64,000 nt of DNA from UBA1764 sp045642565 (GCA_045642565.1 JAZUJE010000013.1:62001-126000), one strand, 5' to 3'. Counted from the stretch's first letter, positions 43,753-52,980 are shown. Notes: generated by a model from the sequence alone, not told the origin. Numbers and translations are program-made.

Positions 43753-44622
43753 CTATTTTTGCATATATTGAGCAAAAGCTTCTTCAAAATATTTATCCTT
43801 TATCATTTTTACAAATTGATTGTTTGGATAATCTAAAGCATGTATGAAGAACCCTGCCACACCATAAGGCTTAAGCATTTCGTTAATTCTGTCAACTTCG
43901 GCCTCACTATCGGTTTCAAAGTACATCTTAACAAATATGCGCCAAGCCGCTCTGACAGTATCCATAGGCATATGGAAAAAACTTTCGCAAGTATTTGCGG
44001 GGTCGTAATTTCCGAAAATATATGAAATTCCAAGGTCAAACAGTGGGTTTCCGGCAGTAAGAAGCCCTATATCAATCAGGTAGCTCTTGCCATCTGCCAG
44101 AATCAAATTAGTCATATTATAATCGCCATGCAAAATAGCATTACCATCATCAACAGTATCAAGAAAGCGTTTTACAGCTTGTTTTTCGGCATCTGAATAA
44201 TAAGGCGACAAATCCAATGAAACAAGTATTGAATCTTTTGTCGAAAGCAAATAGCCGTTATCGCAAGAACTTGTATGAATTAGCTTAGCCATATCAGCAT
44301 AATACTTTACATATTTTTCCATGTTGCCTGGGTCCCGACTTATACATCTACTTACCGATTCTTTACCGGCTATATGTACAAATGCAAGCCCAAGCCAGCC
44401 AGTTTCCTCTGCCTTTACCATTCCTAAAACCTGAGGGGTGGAAATTCCAACTTTATGCAACAAATCTGCCAAACGCATTTCATTCAAATAAACACTCTCT
44501 GAAGCTTGTTTTTCTTCAGAAGGAAACTTATATAAAATTTTTTCATCTGCACTAAGATAGGTATTAGAATTATGGCGTTTACTTACTATTGTGCATTCAC
44601 TCAACTTTACTACTTGCATCAC
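43753..44622 (-). CDS. Aminoglycoside/choline kinase-fold phosphotransferase
   Basis: The 289-residue protein has the kinase-like fold of the APH/choline kinase clan: the catalytic loop ILHGDYNMTNLIL with Asp and Asn, then YLIDIG for the metal-binding Asp. It begins with a short glycine-poor nucleotide loop. Relatives of this size occur widely in Clostridia without a known substrate. It lies 13 bases after the aspartate racemase gene and 75 bases before fba, on the same strand, so it is probably the third gene of the ATP-grasp/racemase operon. A resistance function should not be assumed. Confidence 0.82.
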   Translation of the reverse strand: MMQVVKLSECTIVSKRHNSNTYLSADEKILYKFPSEEKQASESVYLNEMRLADLLHKVGISTPQVLGMVKAEETGWLGLAFVHIAGKESVSRCISRDPGNMEKYVKYYADMAKLIHTSSCDNGYLLSTKDSILVSLDLSPYYSDAEKQAVKRFLDTVDDGNAILHGDYNMTNLILADGKSYLIDIGLLTAGNPLFDLGISYIFGNYDPANTCESFFHMPMDTVRAAWRIFVKMYFETDSEAEVDRINEMLKPYGVAGFFIHALDYPNNQFVKMIKDKYFEEAFAQYMQK

Positions 44623-44635
44623 ACAAACCCTTAAA

Positions 44636-45352
44636 TTACTTTAACTTTTTTCCGCAAAATACTATAGCAGCTTTAGCAAGCATCTCCATAGCATCTACAT
44701 AATAATCAGATAAATTGCACTCTCTTTTAAGTATAGAAAGTTCTGTGCATCCAAGAATCAATTTGTCACATCCCAATGCCTTCATTTCCATCTCAACGGA
44801 ATTTATTCTTGAAAGTTCTATGCTTATACCACGCTTTATATCATATATAATATCCATTATTTCTTTTTGAGAATCTTTAGAAGGAATGCAGCTTTCTATT
44901 CCATATTCTTTAAGTTCTTTTTGATATAAGCCTGTTTGAACTGTCCCATCCGTAGCTAAAATTCCCACCTTTTTTGCTTTCGAATTTTCTGATATATATT
45001 TTGCCGTTTCACGTAACATATGTATGATAGGAATATTTATTTCCCGTGAAAGATCCTCTGCAAAATAGTGCGATGTATTACAAGGAATAGCAATACATGC
45101 ACATCCCATTTGTTCTAAAGCTGTGGCATCTTCTATAAGATTCTTTTTTACAAGCTGCTTAGAATTTACATCGCTTGATAAAATTGAAGCCGTTCTATCT
45201 GGCATACTGGCATGATTTAAAATGACCATATTAAGATGATCCTGATCTTTAGATGCATCAGTATAATCAATAATCATTTTATAAAAAAGTTGTGTGGCCT
45301 CTGGACCCATGCCCCCTATAACTCCGAGAGCTTTATTTTCCTTAGTGTACAT
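44636..45352 (-). CDS. Aspartate/glutamate racemase family protein (probable aspartate racemase)
   Basis: The 238-residue cofactor-independent racemase has both catalytic cysteines in family context: PCNTSHYF near 90 and LGCTELSI near 200. The start GVIGGMGPEATQLFY is typical of aspartate racemases rather than MurI. It would make D-aspartate from L-aspartate. The gene directly downstream of the ATP-grasp gene (2-base gap) matches the arrangement of the Enterococcus faecium D-aspartate ligase and racemase genes, so the D-Asp is probably for the peptidoglycan side chain. Confidence 0.9.
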   Translation of the reverse strand: MYTKENKALGVIGGMGPEATQLFYKMIIDYTDASKDQDHLNMVILNHASMPDRTASILSSDVNSKQLVKKNLIEDATALEQMGCACIAIPCNTSHYFAEDLSREINIPIIHMLRETAKYISENSKAKKVGILATDGTVQTGLYQKELKEYGIESCIPSKDSQKEIMDIIYDIKRGISIELSRINSVEMEMKALGCDKLILGCTELSILKRECNLSDYYVDAMEMLAKAAIVFCGKKLK

Positions 45353-45354
45353 AA

Positions 45355-46557
45355 TTAATAATAATATTTCTTAAACTTATAAAAATGTCCCAGAAGTGAT
45401 TTTTTTAACTTTAAACGGCGAATAAATGCAGAATCCGGAGCATAAAGTAATGGGTTTACAACATTTCCTTCTGCAATAAGTTTCTTCATTTGAGCCTTAT
45501 ACTTCTCATCATGAACATATTTAAATGCAACGCCCTTTGGAACAACCATCCATAAAGATTCTTTCGTTACTATATTCATTGGAAGATCTTCTTTATATAT
45601 TCTATCTCTAACAAGAAGTTCTGCGAGATTTGCGCCAGCACCGGTTACATAATAATTACTGCGGCCCTGACGGGTATTAATCTCAAAAGCTTTAAACTTT
45701 CCGTCACGCTGATCGTATTTTATATCAAAATTAGAGAAACCTATAAAATGTAAATCTTCCAATAAGTTCTTGAACTTAAGCTCTAATTCTTCGTTATGTT
45801 CAGTAATAATTATCGCATGATTTCCAAGCCCATGTGGCGTATGTTCCTCGAGCAACACATGCCCAAGACACATCATTTTTACTCTGCCATTTCTATCAGA
45901 ATAATTCGTAAGGACTCTCATATATGAATCGTCACCCGGAATACAATTTTGTATTATCACCGTATCAGGATAACCGGCGCCGTAAATATCATGAAGCACT
46001 CGATGTACATCTTCTATTGAGTTCTCACAATAAACCTTTTTTTGACTGGCATATGGATGTCTCCAATATTCTATACCATTGGATGGTTTTAAAATAAAAG
46101 GTCCTCCAAATGGGAGCGTAAAATCATCGCCCATTTCTTTGCGATAAACAAAAGTGTCAGGATAATCGATTCCGTTTTTTTCACAAAGCTCGTAAAAACG
46201 TTCTTTATTTATCAAAGAATCCATTAAATCTATATTGATATATGGAGCCTCTATATTTGCCGGAAATTTGTCTTTATTTACAGAGATTAAACGAACATAG
46301 CTATCTCCGCACCCAACTAGCAATACCCTTTTATTGCTATACTTCTTAGCATATGATAATACTAAGTCAAAAAAGACATCTTGCTCATCTGCTTTTGGAT
46401 TTGCCCTATAATTCATAATAGCCGACCCATAGCATGGCATAGTCTCAAATTTACCGTAAACATCCGGTTTAATTCCATAGGCTTCATGAAAAGCTCTTGA
46501 AACACTATATACGTTTATATCCCCTGCAAACAGAAGGACTCTAAAATCATTATCCAT
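45355..46557 (-). CDS. ATP-grasp ligase, D-aspartate ligase (Asl)-like
   Basis: The 400-residue ATP-grasp enzyme has DINVYSVSRAFHEAYG at the start, ILKPSNGIEYWRHPY for nucleotide binding, IPGDDSYMRVL, and FEINTRQGRSNYY with metal-binding Glu and Asn. From memory, these blocks resemble the Enterococcus faecium D-aspartate ligase that links D-Asp to the lysine of the peptidoglycan precursor. The adjacent aspartate racemase gene supports this. The C-terminal basic tail (RRLKLKKSLLGHFYKFKK) may bind the membrane. Alternative: another ATP-grasp amino-acid ligase. Confidence in the family is high and in the substrate moderate. Confidence 0.82.
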   Translation of the reverse strand: MDNDFRVLLFAGDINVYSVSRAFHEAYGIKPDVYGKFETMPCYGSAIMNYRANPKADEQDVFFDLVLSYAKKYSNKRVLLVGCGDSYVRLISVNKDKFPANIEAPYINIDLMDSLINKERFYELCEKNGIDYPDTFVYRKEMGDDFTLPFGGPFILKPSNGIEYWRHPYASQKKVYCENSIEDVHRVLHDIYGAGYPDTVIIQNCIPGDDSYMRVLTNYSDRNGRVKMMCLGHVLLEEHTPHGLGNHAIIITEHNEELELKFKNLLEDLHFIGFSNFDIKYDQRDGKFKAFEINTRQGRSNYYVTGAGANLAELLVRDRIYKEDLPMNIVTKESLWMVVPKGVAFKYVHDEKYKAQMKKLIAEGNVVNPLLYAPDSAFIRRLKLKKSLLGHFYKFKKYYY

Positions 46558-46721
46558 TATTTCACCATTTTGACCTTAAATTTTAGTATATCATAAATCA
46601 TAGGCTTTTGGCAGACTATAATTTCCACTATTTTACATATTATTATATCAGCTTTAAGAATAGAAAAGGTAGTGATTTAGTGATAAAATTAATTATATAT
46701 ATGTGATTACGAGGTATTACA

Positions 46722-47252
46722 ATGACTGAAGATGACAGATTTATAAAAGCACTTGAATTTACAATTATTAAACATGATAGCCAGTATAGAAAAGGCGGAT
46801 TACCATATGTAACCCACCCTTTAAGCGTTTCTGAAATGCTTAGAGCCAAGGGGTACGGTATAGATTATAGAATAGCCGGATTATTCCATGATTTGCTCGA
46901 AGACACTGATGCTACAGAAGAAGAAATTCTCGAATATGGCGGAGAAAAAGTCTTAGAAGCAGTTAAACTTCTCACAAAAGAAGATAACTATGTTATGGAA
47001 AATTACATAGATAGAATCAAGAAAAATGAAATCGCAAAAGCTGTTAAAGCTGCTGACAGACTACACAACTTGAGATGCGCCTTCTCTGCTGATGAGAACT
47101 TCAGAAGAAAATATATTCTTGAATCTCTCGACTGGTACATGGATTTTGATAAAGAAATTCCGCTTGCGGTCAAAGCTCTTTCAGATTCATTGAGCAAGCC
47201 AATGGCAGAGATGTCGTTGATGTACGACGAAATCGGATCTTGGAAAATCTAA
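46722..47252 (+). CDS. Stand-alone HD-domain hydrolase, SpoT/MESH1-like
   Basis: This 176-residue protein consists of an HD domain with the metal ligands of (p)ppGpp hydrolases: KHDSQYRKGG and YVTHPLSV, FHDLLEDT with the HD pair, and KAADRLHNL. The length matches small alarmone hydrolases that lack a synthetase domain. It should cleave (p)ppGpp or a related nucleotide, though other substrates are known in the family. The start has GAGGT upstream. The next gene, threonine ammonia-lyase, begins 57 bases later. Confidence 0.88.
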   Translation: MTEDDRFIKALEFTIIKHDSQYRKGGLPYVTHPLSVSEMLRAKGYGIDYRIAGLFHDLLEDTDATEEEILEYGGEKVLEAVKLLTKEDNYVMENYIDRIKKNEIAKAVKAADRLHNLRCAFSADENFRRKYILESLDWYMDFDKEIPLAVKALSDSLSKPMAEMSLMYDEIGSWKI

Positions 47253-47309
47253 TCACTTATATACATACCAATATTTAAGATTCACCGAATATTTATAGAG
47301 GGAATTGAT

Positions 47310-48521
47310 ATGGAATTAAAACTATCTGATATTGAAAAAGCTGCAGAAAGATTAAAACCTATATTGCACCACACAGAGCTCGACCTCTCCTCTACATTTT
47401 CAAAAATGACAGGTGGAGAAATTTATCTCAAATGCGAGAACAGACAAAAAACCGGTTCTTTTAAAATCAGAGGAGCAAGCAATAAAATTGCATCTATGAT
47501 AGAAGCAAACGATAAGAGCCCTGTTGTTGCATCTTCAGCAGGAAACCATGCTCAAGGCGTTGCATATGCTGCACACAAATATGGAATTCCGGCAACTATC
47601 GTTATGCCGGAAGCAGCTCCGATTGCAAAGATTCAAGCTACCGAAAATTACGGTGCAAAAGTCGTATTAGCAGGTTCTTGTTATGATGATGCTTATGCCA
47701 AGGCTTGCGAAATTTGCAAAACCGAAGGCGCAAAATTTTTGCATCCATACGATGATATTGATGTAATTGCAGGACAAGGGACATTAGGTCTTGAAATACT
47801 TAGCGATTTACCAACAGCAGATATAATTATCGCCCCAGCCGGAGGCGGCGGTCTGCTTTCAGGAATTGCTTGTGCAGTAAAGCAGATAAATCCAAGAATT
47901 AAGGTTGTTGGAGTGCAAGCTGAAACAGCAAATGCTGTTTGTCAAAGCTTCCAAAACAAAAAACGCACTTGCACAGAAACAGCATCAACTATTGCCGATG
48001 GTATTGCCGTTAAAGCTCCTGGAGAAATAACAGTAGACTTAATTAATCAATATGTCGATGAAATGGTAACTGTTTCCGACACTCAAATAGCAGACGCCAT
48101 TTTGCTCTTGATGGAGCGTTGCAAGATGATTGTTGAGCCTGCCGGAGCAACTCCGGTTGCCGCAGTCCTTAACAATAAGCTTGATGTTAAAGGTAAGCGA
48201 GTAGTATGTGTCCTTTCAGGTGGTAATATTGATGTAAGCCTAATTAACAGTTTAATAGAACGAGGCATGGTTGCAAGACATAGAAGAATTCAACTTGCAG
48301 TTAAATTACTTGATAAACCTGGCAGCTTAGCTAAGCTATTAGTAATACTTGCACAAACAGGTGCAAATGTTCTAAAGATTGAACACGATAAGCTTAAATC
48401 CGGATTAAATCCAAATGAAACTATCGTTCATGTAGCTTGCGAGGTAAAAGGAAAAGAGCATGAAAATGAGCTTATAGAAGCTATTAAGGCAGAAGGTTGC
48501 GAAGTAACAAAAGAGGAATAA
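47310..48521 (+). CDS. ilvA: Threonine ammonia-lyase with C-terminal ACT domain
   Basis: The 403-residue PLP enzyme deaminates L-threonine to 2-oxobutyrate. The PLP lysine is K52 in GSFKIRGA; SAGNHAQGVAYAA and PAGGGGLLSG bind the substrate and cofactor phosphate. Residues about 325-400 form a single ACT-type regulatory domain. This length and a single ACT domain fit the short clostridial form. ridA follows by 3 bases, which fits well, since RidA removes the reactive enamine intermediate made by this enzyme. Confidence 0.94.
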   Translation: MELKLSDIEKAAERLKPILHHTELDLSSTFSKMTGGEIYLKCENRQKTGSFKIRGASNKIASMIEANDKSPVVASSAGNHAQGVAYAAHKYGIPATIVMPEAAPIAKIQATENYGAKVVLAGSCYDDAYAKACEICKTEGAKFLHPYDDIDVIAGQGTLGLEILSDLPTADIIIAPAGGGGLLSGIACAVKQINPRIKVVGVQAETANAVCQSFQNKKRTCTETASTIADGIAVKAPGEITVDLINQYVDEMVTVSDTQIADAILLLMERCKMIVEPAGATPVAAVLNNKLDVKGKRVVCVLSGGNIDVSLINSLIERGMVARHRRIQLAVKLLDKPGSLAKLLVILAQTGANVLKIEHDKLKSGLNPNETIVHVACEVKGKEHENELIEAIKAEGCEVTKEE

Positions 48522-48524
48522 ATT

Positions 48525-48896
48525 ATGAAAACCGTATCAACAACAAAAGCACCGGCAGCAATAGGACCTTATTCACAAGGACAAATTTGTGGCAATTTAG
48601 TATTTGCATCAGGACAGGTTCCTATCATTCCGGAAACAGGTGAAATTGCTCAGGGCCTTGAGGCTCAGGCAAATCAAGTTTTTAAAAACATCGGTGAAAT
48701 CTTAAAAGCAGCAGGAACAGATATGAGCAAGGTTGTGAAAACAACAGTGTTTATAAAAAACATGGATGACTTTGCAAAGATTAACAGCATTTACGCACAA
48801 TACTTTACAGAGCCATTTCCAGCAAGAAGCTGTGTAGAAGTTGCAAGACTTCCAAAGGATGTACTCCTTGAGTGTGAAGTCATTGCAGAACTATAA
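48525..48896 (+). CDS. ridA: RidA-family enamine/imine deaminase
   Basis: A 123-residue RidA/YjgF protein with IGPYSQG near the start and ARSCVEVARLPKD carrying the active-site Arg near 101. It hydrolyses 2-aminoacrylate and 2-aminocrotonate released by PLP dehydratases, such as the threonine ammonia-lyase encoded directly upstream. It is co-transcribed with that gene and followed 25 bases later by rubrerythrin. Confidence 0.95.
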   Translation: MKTVSTTKAPAAIGPYSQGQICGNLVFASGQVPIIPETGEIAQGLEAQANQVFKNIGEILKAAGTDMSKVVKTTVFIKNMDDFAKINSIYAQYFTEPFPARSCVEVARLPKDVLLECEVIAEL

Positions 48897-48921
48897 GCTA
48901 AATCAAAAGGAGGGAAAAATA

Positions 48922-49461
48922 ATGGAACTTAAAGGTAGTAAAACAGAAGCTAATTTGTGGAAAGCTTTTGCCGGAGAAAGCCAGGCAAGAAATAAATACA
49001 CATATTATGCAAGCAAAGCACGTAAAGAAGGTTATGAACAAATAGCTGCAATTTTCGAAGAAGCTGCAAGCAATGAAAAAGAACATGCTAAAATGTGGTT
49101 TAAAGCCGCACATGGTATCGGTTCAACAAAAGAGAACTTACTTGATGCTGCTGAAGGCGAACATGAAGAATGGACACAAATGTATAAAGAAATGGCCGAG
49201 ACAGCAAAGGAAGAAGGATTCGTTGCTTTATCAGATCTTTTCAATGCAGTAGCTAAAATCGAAAAGAGCCACGAAGAAAGATATCTTAAACTCTATGAGA
49301 ATTTAGAGAACAACGAAGTATTCAAGAAAAATGACGGAACAGTTTATGTATGGTATTGCAGAAACTGCGGACATCTTGAATATGGTACTGAGGCTCCGAC
49401 AGTTTGCCCGGTATGCGGACATCCACAAGCTTATTTCGAGATTAAAGCTTCTAATTATTAA
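48922..49461 (+). CDS. rbr: Rubrerythrin
   Basis: A 179-residue peroxide-scavenging non-haem iron protein. The N-terminal ferritin-like four-helix domain has the diiron Glu residues, such as FAGESQARNKY and EAASNEKEHAKMW; the C-terminal rubredoxin-like domain has two CxxC pairs (YCRNCGH and VCPVCGH). It reduces hydrogen peroxide in anaerobes. The start is the ATG at 48922 with AAGGAGGG upstream; a longer reading frame overlaps ridA and is not needed. A strong terminator follows. Confidence 0.96.
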   Translation: MELKGSKTEANLWKAFAGESQARNKYTYYASKARKEGYEQIAAIFEEAASNEKEHAKMWFKAAHGIGSTKENLLDAAEGEHEEWTQMYKEMAETAKEEGFVALSDLFNAVAKIEKSHEERYLKLYENLENNEVFKKNDGTVYVWYCRNCGHLEYGTEAPTVCPVCGHPQAYFEIKASNY

Positions 49462-49475
49462 TACTCAAAAACAAA

Positions 49476-49506
49476 GAGCCAGTAGCAATAAGCTACTGGC
49501 TCTTTT
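49476..49506 (+). terminator. Bidirectional terminator after rubrerythrin
   Basis: GAGCCAGTAGC and GCTACTGGCTC pair around a 5-base loop, with T-runs on both strands. It closes the ilvA-ridA-rbr unit and the convergent DUF362 gene. Confidence 0.94.
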
Positions 49507-49520
49507 ATTATAATCATTAA

Positions 49521-50612
49521 TTAAAGTTTGATTTGCTTTTTTAAAAATTCATATATTTCTTCTGCCTTTGGTGGACATCCTTGTAGTGAACATTTAAAGT
49601 TTTTAGTGCAGCTACCTATTCCAAGTTCACCACTTTTTTCTCTCCAGCCCTGGCCTATAGCAATTTTCTTATCAAGTTTATCAATAAGGCCCTCTTCTTT
49701 TAGCTGAGTTAAAGCCGAAATCAACATACCATAGCATGCACTGCAAGACTCAACTTCTTCTACTGCATAATTAACATCAAGTATTTTATGTCTATCAGGA
49801 AGATCTTCTGTATTTTCACCTTCCAAAGTAATTATATGCAATTTGGATAAATCTGAAATACCAGTCCCAAGCTTTTCTGCTACTGATATATATGGGATTT
49901 CTTCTTTTTCATATCCCAAAATGCTTGCTGCATACGAATCAACCAGTACAGGATCTTTTGCAACCATAATACAATTTCTGACAAGCGGACTGCCGCCCTC
50001 TTCAAAATCGGGGTCACCGCAAATATGATCTATAACGATAAAGTTCGGTTTAATTAGCTGCGATAGATGCCCAATTGGCTTGTGCAAACCCAATTTATGA
50101 AACCTTCTTTTTTCCACATTCGGAATCAGGCCTTTCATATTCTTAAGTGCACAGGTCATTTTTGTTTGGCAATGGCCCTTAAGGACAGGAACATTAATTA
50201 AGTAATCAATATGATCAACACAGTCACAAATGTTCAGCTTAATTCCGGCAGCATCTACTTCATGATAAGTATCAAGCTGAGTATCAATAATTTTTACATC
50301 ATATTCCGAAGCTAAGCTGTTGTATCCACAGTATTCAAAGGCATCGGCGGTTTTATCACCGACCCACGAGCCCTCAGTTATGACAATATCATTAAAACCA
50401 TTTTCTTTAAGGTATTCGATTATTCCGACTACAATTTCAGGATGTGTTGTTGCACCAAACTTTGCCGGAGATGAAACGACCAAATTTGGTTTTATGCCAA
50501 TAGTGGAACCTCCGGGAATCTCAGTGGCAAGCTCTGCCCTTTCGAGTAACCTTTTGGTCATTGCCTTGAAATCTTTTCCATATGCTTTTATTATTTCATC
50601 ATTCTTAATCAT
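49521..50612 (-). CDS. DUF362 domain protein
   Basis: This 363-residue protein is of the DUF362 family: IGIKPNLVVSS near 40, ITEGSWVG, a central INVPVLKGHCQTKMTCALKNMKG and IVIDHICGDPDFEEGGSP. It has several scattered cysteines (ESCSACYGM, GSCTKNFKCSLQGCPPK near the end) that could bind a metal or Fe-S centre, although no ferredoxin CxxCxxCxxxC motif is seen. Biochemical role is unknown; the family often sits with redox proteins. It is a single-gene unit convergent with rubrerythrin. Confidence 0.88.
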   Translation of the reverse strand: MIKNDEIIKAYGKDFKAMTKRLLERAELATEIPGGSTIGIKPNLVVSSPAKFGATTHPEIVVGIIEYLKENGFNDIVITEGSWVGDKTADAFEYCGYNSLASEYDVKIIDTQLDTYHEVDAAGIKLNICDCVDHIDYLINVPVLKGHCQTKMTCALKNMKGLIPNVEKRRFHKLGLHKPIGHLSQLIKPNFIVIDHICGDPDFEEGGSPLVRNCIMVAKDPVLVDSYAASILGYEKEEIPYISVAEKLGTGISDLSKLHIITLEGENTEDLPDRHKILDVNYAVEEVESCSACYGMLISALTQLKEEGLIDKLDKKIAIGQGWREKSGELGIGSCTKNFKCSLQGCPPKAEEIYEFLKKQIKL

Positions 50613-50710
50613 TTTTCTTTACCATTTTTAAATGTACTGATTTCATTATGTAACATTTACAACCGAAAAGCCACTAAAAATGTGATAAAATGTATATGAG
50701 GTGCTAATAA

Positions 50711-51256
50711 ATGAAAAAGGAATCTACAATAAAGCTCACAACTGCGGCCCTTTTACTTGCAATTATCATAGTTATGCAACTGGTAAAAAATACCTCTGCA
50801 TATATCTCCGGGCCGATTATTAATACTGTCCTTGCAATTGCAATGCTAAAACTTGGCACATTATGGGGATTGGGATTTTCAATTATAGTCCCGTTTATGT
50901 CAATAGTATTTGCTCCGGCATCAGCTATGACTGCCATTACATATGCAACCAGTTTTTGCACACTACCGATTATTATCATAGGAAATATAATTTTTATTGT
51001 ATGCGCTAAACTCGGAAGCAAAAAAACTCAGCTAATTTTTACTGTCTCACTAATCATAGGAGCTGTTCTTAAATGGTTATTCATGTGGGGTTGCGGAGAT
51101 TTAATACTTCTTTCTGTCTTTGCAGACTCTCTTGGCAAGCTAACCGCAGTAGTAACCAAAGTCTTCTCTACACTGCAGCTTTATTCGGGATTACTTAGTA
51201 TAATTCTAATAGTTCCGATTAATATAGCGTTAGAAAAAGCAACTAAAAAGTTATAA
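50711..51256 (+). CDS. ECF transporter S-component-like membrane protein
   Basis: The 181-residue protein has about five to six hydrophobic helices with few charges (MKKESTIKLTTAALLLAIIIVMQ as the first, then IINTVLAIAMLKLG). The size, topology and first-helix style match substrate-binding S components of energy-coupling factor vitamin transporters. The ligand cannot be told from sequence and no riboswitch is recognisable in the 98 bases upstream. GAGGTG precedes the ATG. A terminator follows at once. Confidence 0.72.
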   Translation: MKKESTIKLTTAALLLAIIIVMQLVKNTSAYISGPIINTVLAIAMLKLGTLWGLGFSIIVPFMSIVFAPASAMTAITYATSFCTLPIIIIGNIIFIVCAKLGSKKTQLIFTVSLIIGAVLKWLFMWGCGDLILLSVFADSLGKLTAVVTKVFSTLQLYSGLLSIILIVPINIALEKATKKL

Positions 51257-51261
51257 TAAAA

Positions 51262-51296
51262 ATAGCTTCCATTTAGAAAATGGAAGCTATTTTTTA
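51262..51296 (+). terminator. Bidirectional terminator after ECF-type gene
   Basis: ATAGCTTCCATTT and AAATGGAAGCTAT pair around a 3-base loop, with T-runs on both strands. It also ends the convergent sugar-related operon. Confidence 0.94.
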
Positions 51297-51297
51297 A

Positions 51298-52290
51298 TTA
51301 AAATTCAAATGCCGCTTTTATAAATCCATCTGTATGGTTAATCATCATATCACTAACTTTATCAAAATCTTTTATGTTGTAGATTTTAGTAACGCCTGTG
51401 AATTGCCAGATTTTCTTATCAAGAAGCTCCATGCAGCGACGACATAAATCTGCTTCATAATCAATTCTTCGTTCGTGACAATTTATCGTTGTGATAGCTT
51501 TAAAGTTCCAAAGTTTATAATCAATAGTTCTCAATCCATCATTGTGATATCCACCGATGCCAAGCCTACCATGAGCCTTCACCAGTCTTCCGGCAAGCTG
51601 AAGTCCATCTTCCGTACCGGTGAATTCCATAACCGTAGGAATACCAAGCGCAAACAATGCGGAATTATCTCCGTTTCTTGTCAAGTCTACAAAACCCATA
51701 GTATCAAAATCGGAGATATAATTATGCGGAATTTCTTCAGGTAGATATGTTTCTGTTGCTCCAAATTTTTTAGCATTTACCAAGGCTTCAGGGCGTTTAT
51801 CGATTGCAATAATATTTCCATACCCCATAGCTTTGAAAAGAGAAATTGTTCCAAGTCCCATATATCCGCAGCCTACAACTGCGACCGTATCTCCCAAAGT
51901 TTGAATCGGAAGTTTCATAGCCGCAGAAAGCAAACATGCTAAAGGCTCTGAAATTGCATCTTCATCCTTTAAGCTATCAGGAACATGGGCCATTTTTGCA
52001 GGTTCAACAGCGATATATTCTTTGTAAGCTCCGCCGCCAAGACCTGTAACTCTATCTCCAACATTAAAGCCCTTAACATTAGCCCCTACTTTTTCTACAA
52101 CACCAATAGACTCATGCCCGAGAAGGTCTCCGGCCTTTGCAGTCTTCCATGGATACCATTCTGAATGACACATACCGGTAAGCGTAACTTTTACCAACAT
52201 CTCATCATCCGTAATTTCAGGAACCGGAACTTCAATAATTTCGGTCTTTCCAGGACCTGCCATAATCATTTGCCTCATTGTTCTTTGCAT
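51298..52290 (-). CDS. Zinc-dependent alcohol/polyol dehydrogenase (MDR family)
   Basis: A 330-residue medium-chain dehydrogenase with a catalytic zinc site (GMCHSEWYPW and LLGHESIG), a Rossmann GCGYMGLG near 150, and ending around residue 330. The structural-zinc cysteine cluster of classical ADHs is missing. This short polyol-dehydrogenase style resembles sorbitol or inositol-type enzymes. It is the last gene of an operon with a transaldolase-like enzyme and a GPH sugar symporter, so an open sugar or sugar alcohol is the likely substrate. GGAGAA precedes the ATG. Confidence 0.9.
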   Translation of the reverse strand: MQRTMRQMIMAGPGKTEIIEVPVPEITDDEMLVKVTLTGMCHSEWYPWKTAKAGDLLGHESIGVVEKVGANVKGFNVGDRVTGLGGGAYKEYIAVEPAKMAHVPDSLKDEDAISEPLACLLSAAMKLPIQTLGDTVAVVGCGYMGLGTISLFKAMGYGNIIAIDKRPEALVNAKKFGATETYLPEEIPHNYISDFDTMGFVDLTRNGDNSALFALGIPTVMEFTGTEDGLQLAGRLVKAHGRLGIGGYHNDGLRTIDYKLWNFKAITTINCHERRIDYEADLCRRCMELLDKKIWQFTGVTKIYNIKDFDKVSDMMINHTDGFIKAAFEF

Positions 52291-52299
52291 ACTTTTCTC

Positions 52300-52980
52300 C
52301 TATTTACAATCTTTCATTGACTTGCCAAATCCCGCAAGTTTTGCGAAATCTGAAGCAAAATCATTTACAGCCAAATCAACATTTGAAACTTTGCAAAGCG
52401 ATATCAATAAATCGGGCGCTACGGTTACGGCAGCTACGCTATGCTTACAGAGCTCCAGAATCTGGTTTGTTTGTTTAAAACTTGCGCCAAGAACTTGGCA
52501 ATGAAAATTATTCTTTACAAACATATCATGAATATTGCAAGCAAGCTTAATACCATCCCCTCCAAGTACAGTAACCCTGTTTACATAAGGTGCGGCATAA
52601 TCAGCCCCACACATAGCAGACATGCATGCCTGCATTTCATTGTAAACAACTGTAGCTGTCACTCTTATTCCTTCCTTATGAAGAAGCTTCATGGCTTTAA
52701 AGCCCTCTTCTATCGCCGGAATTTTCACATATGTTTTATCTCCAAGCACATCAACAATTCTATGCGCTTCATCAATCATCCCTTCCGCTGTTGGAAGTAC
52801 AGCCTGTGCATGAAGCTGCGCATCAGCGCCGATAACAGCCCTTATTTCTTTTAGTACTTCAAATGGATTGCGACCTTCCTTTGCCAGAATGCTTGGATTG
52901 GTAGTCACTCCATCAACAGGATAATATTCATATAAACGGCGAATCGTTTCGATATTTGCATTATCAATTAGTAATTTCAT
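52300..52980 (-). CDS. Transaldolase / fructose-6-phosphate aldolase-like protein
   Basis: This 226-residue protein matches the small transaldolase/FSA family: IDNANIETI at the start, DGVTTNPSILAKEGR, and the Schiff-base Lys86 in TYVKIPAI. Small size (about 220) and lack of extra helices fit FSA or the short transaldolase. It forms or breaks carbon bonds in ketose phosphates or free sugars. It is in an operon with a dehydrogenase gene (9 bases downstream) and a GPH-type symporter, so it likely takes part in the breakdown of a specific sugar. Confidence 0.9.
   Translation of the reverse strand: MKLLIDNANIETIRRLYEYYPVDGVTTNPSILAKEGRNPFEVLKEIRAVIGADAQLHAQAVLPTAEGMIDEAHRIVDVLGDKTYVKIPAIEEGFKAMKLLHKEGIRVTATVVYNEMQACMSAMCGADYAAPYVNRVTVLGGDGIKLACNIHDMFVKNNFHCQVLGASFKQTNQILELCKHSVAAVTVAPDLLISLCKVSNVDLAVNDFASDFAKLAGFGKSMKDCK

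Noticed and set aside
43753..44622. Antibiotic resistance (aminoglycoside phosphotransferase)
   Set aside because: Only the general kinase-like catalytic motifs are present; this family is broad and the gene sits with cell-wall-type genes, so a resistance label is not supported.
50613..50710. Vitamin riboswitch before the ECF-type gene
   Set aside because: The 98-base gap is too short for known thiamine, cobalamin or FMN riboswitches and shows no conserved core.
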